A stretch of 8,835 nt of DNA from an uncultured Polaromonas sp. GTDB taxonomy: Bacteria > Pseudomonadota > Gammaproteobacteria > Burkholderiales > Burkholderiaceae. A program made the position numbers and the translations under genes. Shown piece after piece: positions 1-5,625 of the stretch (its first letter is position 1; every line of letters starts with the position of its first letter). The notes under the pieces are model-generated. The model did not search any database, was not told where the DNA came from, and worked only from the letters and a program-made list of their open reading frames with translations. The stretch is taken from positions 1 through 8,835 of the forward strand of contig CAMLDT010000149.1 of the NCBI GenBank assembly GCA_946479075.1, read 5' to 3'.

Positions 1-635
1 CCCAGCAGCAGGCCGCGGGCCGCGCCCTGGGCCGGATCGGCAATGCGCTGCAAAAATCCCAGGGCCTGCTCGGGTGAAAAGTTGCCGAGGCTGGAACCCG
101 GATAGAAAAACACGCGGTCCTGGTGCTGGACTTCAGGCGGCAGCACCAGCCCTGCCGAGAAATCCATGCCCACGCCGACGATGTCCAGCGCCGGAAACAG
201 GCTCTGCACCTGCTCGGCCGCTTCGCGCAGGAACGCCACCGAAATATCGACGGGCACATATTGCCGCGGCTGCACGGACGGGATCAGGCGGGTGGCCTTG
301 GCGCAGTTGCCGGCGCCGAGGTCGATCAGGCAGGGCCGCCGTATGCCGGCGCTGCCGAGTGCGGCCGCGATTTGCCCCTGGGCTGCTTCGAAAATGCCGG
401 CTTCGGTGCGGGTCGGGTAATACTCGTCGAGTTGCGTGATGGCCTCGAACAGCTTGGAGCCCAGCGCGTCGTAAAAGTACTTGGGCGACACACGGGCGCT
501 CACCTCACTCAGGCCTTCTGCGAGTTCCTCTGCGGCACTGGGCGCCGTTCCGCCCGGCACCGGGCTGTAACGATCAATGAACTGGGGGGAGGCGGGTGCC
601 AGCGCGAGCCCGGCGAGATTCAGGGGGAGGTTCAA
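1..635 (-). CDS. egtD: L-histidine N-alpha-methyltransferase EgtD, C-terminus beyond the left edge
   Basis: This enzyme trimethylates histidine with SAM to hercynine, the first step of ergothioneine synthesis, in the cytoplasm. The visible 211 residues (counted from the TTG at 635) contain SPKYFYDALGSKLFEAI (50-66) and DEYYPTRTEAG (70-80). The latter carries the tyrosine equivalent to substrate-binding Tyr56 of mycobacterial EgtD. A SAM-binding loop DLGAGNCAKATRLIP (105-119), the VPVDIS strand (127-132) and YPGSSLGNFSP (178-188) follow. The family is about 320 residues long, so roughly a third is missing to the left. The start is unresolved. The frame is open from a stop at 660-662 and contains no ATG there. 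TTG at 635-633 (MNLPLNLAG) or GTG at 560-558 are the options, and neither has a clear Shine-Dalgarno sequence. The gene diverges from the thioredoxin-like gene. A partner such as egtB may lie outside the window. Confidence 0.9.
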   Translation of the reverse strand, partial: MNLPLNLAGLALAPASPQFIDRYSPVPGGTAPSAAEELAEGLSEVSARVSPKYFYDALGSKLFEAITQLDEYYPTRTEAGIFEAAQGQIAAALGSAGIRRPCLIDLGAGNCAKATRLIPSVQPRQYVPVDISVAFLREAAEQVQSLFPALDIVGVGMDFSAGLVLPPEVQHQDRVFFYPGSSLGNFSPEQALGFLQRIADPAQGAARGLLL

Positions 636-839
636 AATGAAAACTTCGAAAAGAGTGACTTAACTTTAAGGACGGACGCAAGACGCGTTTGTAGGACTGT
701 TTCGCTTTGCTGGCAAGCGTGCCCTTCGGGGTTTCCCTGACGCGATGCCCCGATGCGTGTTCATCCATTCCCTGCGCCGCGGTCTGGATTGCCTGCCCTG
801 CTAAGCTTGGTCGCCACCATGCCTTCTTTCTTTCATCCG

Positions 840-1370
840 ATGACCACGCGGCGCTCGCTGTTGCAGAACGCGCTGCTCCTGGGCGCCAGCAGCGCCTTGG
901 GCGGCCCCGTGCTGGCCGCGCCGGAGCTGGCCTACACGGTATCGCCCTGGCAGGGGTCCACGCCGCCCTTGCAGGCGCTGGACACCGCAGGAAAAACCTG
1001 GCGCCTGGAAGCGCTCAAGGGCCGTGCCGTGCTCATCAATTTCTGGGCGAGCTGGTGCGAACCCTGCCGGGCCGAGATGCCGACCCTGCAGCAGGTGGCG
1101 GATCTTTACGGCGCGGACAAGTTGCTGGTGCTGGCGCTCAACTTCAAGGAACACCCCACCCGCGCCGTGCAGTTTGCGTCGTCAACCGGGCTCAGCCTGC
1201 CGGTGCTGCTCGACCCGCAGGGGCAGGCTGCACGGGCCTGGGGCGTGAAGGTCTTTCCGACCACGGTCCTGATTGATCGCCATGGCCGGGCGCGGCAGCG
1301 CGTGCAGGGTGAAGTGGACTGGACCGGTGCCCCTGCGGGACAGATGATTGACGCGCTGCTCGGCAAGTAG
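840..1370 (+). CDS. TlpA/ResA-like exported thioredoxin-fold protein
   Basis: This is a thiol-disulfide oxidoreductase of the TlpA/ResA/AhpC-TSA type, predicted to act in the periplasm. From the ATG at 840 it is 176 residues, normal for the family. The N-terminus TTRRSLLQ followed by a hydrophobic stretch and a VLAAPE cleavage-like site (about residue 27) looks like a twin-arginine or Sec export signal. The thioredoxin fold follows: FWASWCEPCRAEMP with C73 and C76 as the redox pair, and the cis-proline P140 in KVFPTTVLID. The substrate is not evident from the sequence. It could be cytochrome c maturation or general disulfide reduction. In-frame ATGs at 753 and 819 would give 205 or 183 residues. 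I chose 840 because it puts the twin arginines near the N-terminus, but none of the three has a good ribosome-binding site. The next gene starts 159 nt downstream on the same strand. Confidence 0.85.
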   Translation: MTTRRSLLQNALLLGASSALGGPVLAAPELAYTVSPWQGSTPPLQALDTAGKTWRLEALKGRAVLINFWASWCEPCRAEMPTLQQVADLYGADKLLVLALNFKEHPTRAVQFASSTGLSLPVLLDPQGQAARAWGVKVFPTTVLIDRHGRARQRVQGEVDWTGAPAGQMIDALLGK

Positions 1371-1447
1371 GTCATCGCAGCACCTCTGCAGGAAGGCTTC
1401 GCGGTGACGGCTGGCCTTTGAATTGGGACGATAATTGCTGCTGGCCG

Positions 1448-1457
1448 GGAGATCTCC
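1448..1457. promoter_or_regulatory. perfect palindrome upstream of the transglutaminase-like gene
   Basis: GGAGATCTCC is a perfect 10-bp palindrome, extended by flanking CC (1445-1446) and GG (1459-1460) to an imperfect 16-bp dyad. It lies 72 bp before the start at 1530. A -10-like GATAAT is at 1430-1435, with no convincing -35. It could be an operator or a chance palindrome, since a BglII-type 6-mer lies at its centre. No more can be said from one copy. Confidence 0.25.
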
Positions 1458-1529
1458 TGGCTGCATCGACATCCCGGCGCACCTTTTCATGCCCGGTCAC
1501 GTCACTTCATCACATCCGGAGTTCTTTTG

Positions 1530-2639
1530 ATGACCACCGTACGCCGCACCTTTCTTAAAAATACCGCTGCCGCCGCCATGGCGGCCACCTTTCCTGCCCT
1601 TCATTTCGCGCAAACGCCGGCTCGCGGCCACTTTGCACCGCAAAGCGGCGCCTGGCGCACTTTCGAGGTGACAACGCGCGTGGACATCCTCCAGCCGCAA
1701 GGCGTGACCAGGGTCTGGCTGCCGATTCCTTCGGTCAACAGCGATTACCAGCGTTCGCAGGGCAACAGCTTTTCCAGCAATGGCGCGACCGACCTGACCA
1801 CCGACGGGGTGGACGGCGCCAAGATGTTGTATGCCGAGTTTCCCGCCGGCGTGGCCCGGCCCTTTGTCGAGCTGACCAGCCGCGTGCAAACCCAGGGCCG
1901 CGCCATCGACTGGGCGCAAAAAACCGCGGTGCATGAAGATGCCGATACGCTGCATTACTTCACCCGGGCCACCAAATTTTTACCAACCGACGGCATCGTG
2001 CGCGAGACCGCGCTGAAAGCCACCGCCGGCGCCAAGACCGATGTGGAAAAAACCCGCAAGCTGTACGACTGGATTGTCGTCAACACCTACCGCGACCCCA
2101 AGGTGCGCGGCTGCGGCGAAGGCGACATCAAGACCATGCTGGAGACCGGCAACCTGGGCGGCAAATGCGCTGACCTGAACGCCTTGTTTGTCGGCCTGTG
2201 CCGCTCGGTGGGCATCCCCGCGCGCGATGTTTACGGCGTTCGCCTGGTGCCTTCGGCCTTCGGCTACAAGGAGCTTGGCGGCAATCCGGCCAGCCTGAAG
2301 GGTGCGCAGCATTGCCGCTCCGAGGTGTTTCTCAAGGGCTACGGCTGGGTGGCCATGGACCCGGCCGACGTGGCCAAGGTGATGCGCCTGGAAACTGCGA
2401 ACTGGATCAAGAACACCACCGACCCGGTGGTTGCGCCTGTGAACCAGGCGCTGTTCGGCGGCTGGGAAGGCAACTGGATGGCCTTCAACACCGCGCACGA
2501 TATTGCGTTGCCGCACTCGAAACTGGAAAAGCTGGGCTTCTTCATGTACCCGGTGGCCGAAAACGCCGGTGGCCGTTTTGACTCCTACGCGCCGGACGAT
2601 TTCAAGTACCAGATCACGGCCAAAGAAATCAAAGCCTGA
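1530..2639 (+). CDS. Tat-exported transglutaminase-like (papain-fold) protein
   Basis: A protein of the transglutaminase-like superfamily (COG1305 type), 369 residues, probably folded in the cytoplasm and exported by the Tat system. The N-terminus VRRTFLKNTAAAAMAA (4-19) matches the Tat consensus RRxFLK, followed by a short hydrophobic region. The catalytic domain spans roughly 145-285: GGKCADLNALFVGLCRSVG with catalytic Cys213, His261 in AQHCRSEVF, and Asp277 in WVAMDPAD, giving a complete Cys-His-Asp triad. Bacterial members act as proteases or peptidoglycan/peptide-bond enzymes more often than as cross-linkers, and the substrate here is unknown. The start is decided by GGAG at 1518-1521, 8 nt before ATG 1530. 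A TTG one codon upstream is unlikely to be used. A strong terminator follows 15 nt after the stop. The preceding gene also encodes a predicted exported protein. Confidence 0.9.
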   Translation: MTTVRRTFLKNTAAAAMAATFPALHFAQTPARGHFAPQSGAWRTFEVTTRVDILQPQGVTRVWLPIPSVNSDYQRSQGNSFSSNGATDLTTDGVDGAKMLYAEFPAGVARPFVELTSRVQTQGRAIDWAQKTAVHEDADTLHYFTRATKFLPTDGIVRETALKATAGAKTDVEKTRKLYDWIVVNTYRDPKVRGCGEGDIKTMLETGNLGGKCADLNALFVGLCRSVGIPARDVYGVRLVPSAFGYKELGGNPASLKGAQHCRSEVFLKGYGWVAMDPADVAKVMRLETANWIKNTTDPVVAPVNQALFGGWEGNWMAFNTAHDIALPHSKLEKLGFFMYPVAENAGGRFDSYAPDDFKYQITAKEIKA

Positions 2640-2654
2640 GGGGTTTGAATGGTC

Positions 2655-2685
2655 AAAAAATGCGCCTTGATGGCGCATTTTTTTT
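2655..2685. terminator. Rho-independent terminator, probably bidirectional
   Basis: The hairpin TGCGCC (2661-2666), loop TTGAT, GGCGCA (2672-2677) has an A6 run on its left and a T8 run on its right, which pair to lengthen the stem. It follows the transglutaminase-like gene on the plus strand. Read on the minus strand it still ends in a U-run and lies 38 nt beyond the stop of the pseudouridine synthase gene, so it can serve both convergent units. Confidence 0.88.
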
Positions 2686-2722
2686 GCTGAAAAGATTCGG
2701 CCTGCCCGGCGCGGATCCAGGC

Positions 2723-3598
2723 TCAGGGAAACGCCAGCCGCCGCTTGCTGCTGAACTGCCTGCGCTCGCCGGTAAACGGGTCGTCGAAGCTGATGGCTTG
2801 CGCCAGCAGTTGCAGCGGGAAGTGGTAGTCGTCCCCGGGCGTCGGGTCTAGCGGCGGGTACACGCGGTCGTTGACGATGGGCAGGCCCAGGGCGTACATG
2901 TGCACGCGCAACTGGTGTTTTTTGCCGGTCACCGGACGCAGCCGGTAACGCGCCCATGGCCCGCGGGTCTCCAGCAGCTCGATCAGCGTTTCGCTGTTCG
3001 GCGGCCCCTCCACCTCGGCCTGGCGAAAAAAAGGCTGGCCTTCGACGATGCGGCTGCGACGAACTTGCGGAAACGTCATCCCGGCATGGCAGGGCGCCAT
3101 CGCCTCGTACACCTTGTCCACGGTCCGCTGGCGGAACAGGTCCTGGTAGGCTGCGCGTTCCTGCGGCTTGACGGAGAACAGCACAATGCCCGCGGTCTCG
3201 CGGTCAATGCGGTGGATGGGGCTCAGCCCGTCGAGACCCAGCCGGTTTTTGAGCCGCACCAGCAGCGTTTCCTGCAGGTAGTGACCGGACGGCGTGACGG
3301 GTAAAAAATGCGGTTTGTCCACCACCACCAGGTGCTCGTCCTGAAACAGCAGTTCCTCGTCAAAGGGAATGCGGGTTTCGGGCGGCAGGGCGCGGTAGTA
3401 GTACAGCCGCATGTGGCCGCGGTAGGGGCGCTGCGGTGTGACGGCCTCGCCGAACTCGTCAAAAACTTCGGCGTCCGCCATGCGCTGCAGCCAGACATCG
3501 CGCGGAATATCGGGGAAACGCTGGACCAGGAAATCGGTGAAGGTCGGCCAGTCGCCGCCCGGCAGGCTGACACAACTGGGGCTTACGCCCTCGCGCAC
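2723..3598 (-). CDS. RluA-family pseudouridine synthase
   Basis: Isomerises uridine to pseudouridine in an RNA target (rRNA or tRNA, not determinable here). From GTG 3598 it is 291 residues. The visible core is DEHLVVVDKPHFLPVTPSG (87-105), the catalytic motif SPIHRIDRETAGIVLF (126-141) with Asp132 as the expected nucleophile, and TGKKHQLRVHMYALGLPI (224-241), the TGRxHQIRvH-type RNA-binding segment. The conserved part appears to begin at about GVSPSC, just after GTG 3598. The frame stays open to GTG 3775, which would add 59 residues encoded mostly by an interspersed repeat and would overlap the end of trmB. GTG 3628, inside that repeat, is a third option. None has a good Shine-Dalgarno sequence. 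The gene is last in a same-strand tRNA/RNA-modification cluster after gluQ and trmB. The convergent terminator at 2655-2685 follows. Confidence 0.85.
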   Translation of the reverse strand: MREGVSPSCVSLPGGDWPTFTDFLVQRFPDIPRDVWLQRMADAEVFDEFGEAVTPQRPYRGHMRLYYYRALPPETRIPFDEELLFQDEHLVVVDKPHFLPVTPSGHYLQETLLVRLKNRLGLDGLSPIHRIDRETAGIVLFSVKPQERAAYQDLFRQRTVDKVYEAMAPCHAGMTFPQVRRSRIVEGQPFFRQAEVEGPPNSETLIELLETRGPWARYRLRPVTGKKHQLRVHMYALGLPIVNDRVYPPLDPTPGDDYHFPLQLLAQAISFDDPFTGERRQFSSKRRLAFP

Positions 3599-3619
3599 CG
3601 GGAGTCCGCCGAATTTGCG

Positions 3620-3708
3620 AGCCCCCACGCTTGTCGCTTCGCGTACTGCGCTGCCCCCCGAGGGGGCGCTGCGCCTGCGGACTGGCAAAGCCAGATCCGC
3701 GGCCCCTG
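3620..3708. repeat. interspersed palindromic repeat, family A, copy 1
   Basis: This repeat shares blocks with the copy at 5436-5541: CCCACGCTTGTCGCTTCGCG here at 3624-3643, and CTGCGCCTGCGG through CGCGGCCCCTG at 3669-3707. It contains the hairpin GCCCCC-CGA-GGGGGC (3653-3667) and the hairpin CTGGC-AAA-GCCAG (3682-3694). It fills most of the 160-nt gap between trmB and the proposed start of the pseudouridine synthase gene. I recall similar multicopy intergenic sequences in Comamonadaceae, but the copy number in this genome cannot be judged from the window. Confidence 0.75.
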
Positions 3709-3758
3709 TTGATGAACAGTGGACCCCTGCGGCCGCACGGGCCTGGATTTCTGCAGCT

Positions 3759-4478
3759 TTAAGGGGCTTGGACACGCGTAAATACCAAGTCCCACACCCC
3801 GTGCCCGAGCTTGATGCCGCGGTTCTCGAACTTGGTGAGAGGCCGGTAATGCGGCTTGGGCGCGTAGCCGCCCTCTGTGGTGGCGGCGTTCTTCAGCAAC
3901 GGCTCGGCGCCGAGCACTTCAAGCATCTGCTCGGCATACGGCTGCCAGTCGGTGGCGCAGTGCAGATAGCCACCGGGTTTGAGGCGGGTCACGAGCTGGG
4001 CGATCAGCGGCGGCTGGATCAGCCGGCGCTTGTTGTGTTTTTTCTTGTGCCAGGGGTCGGGGAAAAAGATGTGCACGCCGTCCAGGCTTTTCGGCGCCAG
4101 CATGTGCTGCAGCACTTCCACCGCGTCGTGCTGGACGATGCGGATGTTGGTGAGACCCTGCTCGCTGATGCGTTTGAGCAGTGCGCCCACACCCGGCGTG
4201 TGAACCTCGCAGCAGAGAAAGTTTCTGTCCGGCATCAGTGCCGCGATGTGGGCCGTGGCCTCGCCCATGCCGAAGCCGATTTCGAGAATCGTCGGCGCTG
4301 TCCGGCCGTACACCGCGGCAAAGTCCATGGGCTCAGGCGCATACGGCAGCAGGTAGGCCGGGCCCATATCCTCAAAGGCCTTGGCCTGGCCGAGCGTGGT
4401 GCGGCCGGTGCGGCGCACAAAGCTGCGGATGCTGCGGTGGTGAGCGACATCGTCGCCGGGAGGAGTTGTTTCAATCAC
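3759..4478 (-). CDS. trmB: tRNA (guanine-N7-)-methyltransferase TrmB
   Basis: SAM-dependent enzyme that makes m7G at position 46 of tRNA variable loops. It is 239 residues, normal for bacterial TrmB. Family landmarks are present in order: [10 protein letters not shown] (17-26), the SAM loop [10 protein letters not shown] (66-75), CCEVH with Glu91, QHDAVEVL (116-123) with Asp118, the hallmark [15 protein letters not shown] (138-152), TDW (176-178), and the C-terminal TKFENRG (215-221) and [10 protein letters not shown] (224-233). The start is GTG 4478, which overlaps the last 8 nt of gluQ. Translational coupling with gluQ is therefore likely, and no strong independent Shine-Dalgarno sequence is visible. 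The gene stops 160 nt before the proposed start of the pseudouridine synthase gene. Confidence 0.95.
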   Translation of the reverse strand: MIETTPPGDDVAHHRSIRSFVRRTGRTTLGQAKAFEDMGPAYLLPYAPEPMDFAAVYGRTAPTILEIGFGMGEATAHIAALMPDRNFLCCEVHTPGVGALLKRISEQGLTNIRIVQHDAVEVLQHMLAPKSLDGVHIFFPDPWHKKKHNKRRLIQPPLIAQLVTRLKPGGYLHCATDWQPYAEQMLEVLGAEPLLKNAATTEGGYAPKPHYRPLTKFENRGIKLGHGVWDLVFTRVQAP

Positions 4479-5451
4479 CCCGTGATTTTACGGGCGCATA
4501 GCGGGCGGCCCATGGCTGCACCGCTTGCGCCAGCCAGCCTGCGACGTTGTTGGCCGGGGGCACCTGAAGGCCCAGTGCCTGCGCCGCGGCGTTCAGGCTG
4601 GCCAGCGCCTGGGCCGTATCCAGCGGCTGCGCGCCGTTTTGCTTGGAAAGTTTCTCGCCGTCCGCGCCCAGCACCAGCGGCACATGCAGGTAGCGCGGGG
4701 TGGGCAGGCCCAGCGCGCGCTGCAACAGGATTTGCCGCGCCGTGTTGTCGGCAAGGTCCTCGCCGCGCACGATGTCGGTGATGCCCTGCGCGGCGTCGTC
4801 GACCACCACGGCCAGTTGATAGGCCCACAGCCCATCCGCCCGCCGCAGCACGAAGTCGCCCACCGCCTGGCTGACATCCTGATGCTGCGGGCCAAGCCGG
4901 CGGTCCTGCCAGTCCAGCTCCGGCCTTGTCATTGAATTTGCTATTGAATTAGGAGCTGCTTGCGCCCGTCCAGCAAGGGCTGGGGCATGATTTGGCTCCT
5001 TATTTTTGGTCAGGAAACGCCAGGCGCGCGCAGGACGGCCTCGCAGCCCCTGCCGGCAGGTGCCCGGGTAGACCAACTCGCCATGGCGGGATTTGGGCCT
5101 TCCGGCGCCGGCGAGCGCCTGCGCAATGTCCTGCCGCGTGCAGGCGCAGGGGTAGGCGAGCCCGCGCGCGATCAGCTCATCCAGCGCCGCCTGGTAGGCG
5201 CCGCTGCGGGCCGACTGGTACAGCGGCGGCGCATCCGGCACCAAACCGCAGGCGGCCAGTTGCTGCAGGATCAGCGCACCGGCGCCCGGCACGCAGCGTG
5301 GCGTGTCGATGTCCTCGATGCGCACCAGCCACGTGCCCCCGTTTGCGCGCGCGTCCAGCCAGCTTGCCAGCGCCGCGACCAGTGAGCCCGCGTGCAGCGG
5401 ACCGGTCGGCGACGGGGCGAATCGGCCGACATAGGCCCCAACGCTTGTCAC
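4471..5451 (-). CDS. gluQ: glutamyl-Q tRNA(Asp) synthetase with an in-frame repeat-derived insert
   Basis: GluQRS (YadB), a truncated GluRS-like enzyme that activates glutamate and attaches it to queuosine at the wobble position of tRNA-Asp. Seen: [20 protein letters not shown] (9-28) with the HIGH-like [14 protein letters not shown] (44-52), zinc-type ligands C102, C104, Y128 and C132, [19 protein letters not shown] (215-233), and the KMSKS-like EKLSKQNG (266-273). At 326 residues it is slightly longer than the usual roughly 290-310. The excess is explained by about 27 residues (149-175), rich in Ala and Asn, between ARAWRFLT and [10 protein letters not shown] palindromic repeat in the DNA encodes them without breaking the frame. 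The start GTG 5451 lies inside a second repeat. GGAG at 5464-5461 is 9 nt upstream. The end overlaps trmB by 8 nt. Both signature motifs are intact, so activity is plausible but unproven. Confidence 0.93.
   Translation of the reverse strand: MTSVGAYVGRFAPSPTGPLHAGSLVAALASWLDARANGGTWLVRIEDIDTPRCVPGAGALILQQLAACGLVPDAPPLYQSARSGAYQAALDELIARGLAYPCACTRQDIAQALAGAGRPKSRHGELVYPGTCRQGLRGRPARAWRFLTKNKEPNHAPALAGRAQAAPNSIANSMTRPELDWQDRRLGPQHQDVSQAVGDFVLRRADGLWAYQLAVVVDDAAQGITDIVRGEDLADNTARQILLQRALGLPTPRYLHVPLVLGADGEKLSKQNGAQPLDTAQALASLNAAAQALGLQVPPANNVAGWLAQAVQPWAARYAPVKSRGD
4925..5010. repeat. palindromic repeat, family B, inserted in frame within gluQ
   Basis: The DNA encoding gluQ residues about 149-175 is a nested palindrome that is AT-richer at its edges. 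AGGAGC (4951-4956) pairs with GCTCCT (4995-5000). Inside lie CCAGC (4970-4974) with GCTGG (4979-4983) and GCCC with GGGC. An 8-bp direct repeat ATTGAATT occurs at 4931-4938 and 4943-4950. The core AGCTGCTTGCGCCCGTCCAG matches what I remember as a widespread interspersed repeat of Comamonadaceae. The exact boundaries cannot be fixed without homologous genes lacking it. Confidence 0.7.
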
Positions 5452-5541
5452 TTCGCGCGTCTCCGACGATGCGCTGTGCCTTGCGCAAAGAAGACAGGAG
5501 CACTGCGCCTGCGGCCCGGCGAAGCCGGTATCGCGGCCCCT
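5436..5541. repeat. interspersed palindromic repeat, family A, copy 2
   Basis: This second copy of the family at 3620-3708 has CCCCAACGCTTGTCACTTCG at 5436-5455 and CTGCGCCTGCGG through CGCGGCCCCTG at 5503-5541. Its middle differs from copy 1 but forms a similar stem (GCGCTGTGC at 5471-5479 with GCACTGCGC at 5500-5508, one mismatch). The distal hairpin is CCGGC-GAA-GCCGG (5516-5528), whereas copy 1 has CTGGC-AAA-GCCAG. The paired positions change together. The repeat overlaps the gluQ start codon and Shine-Dalgarno sequence. Confidence 0.75.
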
Positions 5542-5579
5542 GCCGGTGAGGAGAGCGTCCCGGCGCGCACCTCATTCAT

Positions 5580-5606
5580 CCGTTCGTCCTGAGCCTGTCG
5601 AAGGAC
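5580..5606. repeat. REP/ERIC-like interspersed repeat (family C)
   Basis: The sequence runs CCGTTCGTCCTGAGCC (5580-5595) and on through TGTCGAAGGAC to 5606, with GTCCT (5586-5590) and AGGAC (5602-5606) as an inverted pair. It matches a motif (TTCGACAGGCTCAGGACGAA in reverse complement) that I know as a common intergenic repeat in many Proteobacteria. It lies 20 nt beyond the 3' end of the oxidoreductase gene and 129 nt upstream of gluQ. Confidence 0.65.
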
Positions 5607-5625
5607 TGTTGTCAGTCAGCAGTTG

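Noticed and set aside
123..740. A 205-codon plus-strand open frame
   Set aside because: It is antisense to egtD, whose motifs are unmistakable, and has no recognisable features of its own.
636..839. Divergent promoters between egtD and the TlpA-like gene
   Set aside because: I looked for paired -35/-10 boxes on both strands and found only weak, badly spaced matches, so none is annotated. Nothing else is recognisable in this spacer of about 200 nt.
1980..2957. A 325-codon minus-strand open frame
   Set aside because: It is antisense to the transglutaminase-like gene, runs through the terminator and overlaps the 3' end of the pseudouridine synthase gene in another frame. It shows no domain and a biased composition.
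3438..4781. A 447-codon plus-strand open frame
   Set aside because: It is antisense to the pseudouridine synthase, trmB and gluQ genes, all of which have clear family motifs. The frame has no recognisable domain and an Arg/Pro/Ala-rich tail typical of a GC-rich shadow.
3620..5606. CRISPR array or insertion sequence
   Set aside because: The repeats are few, unevenly spaced and palindromic, with genes between them. No cas gene, transposase or terminal inverted repeats of IS type are present.
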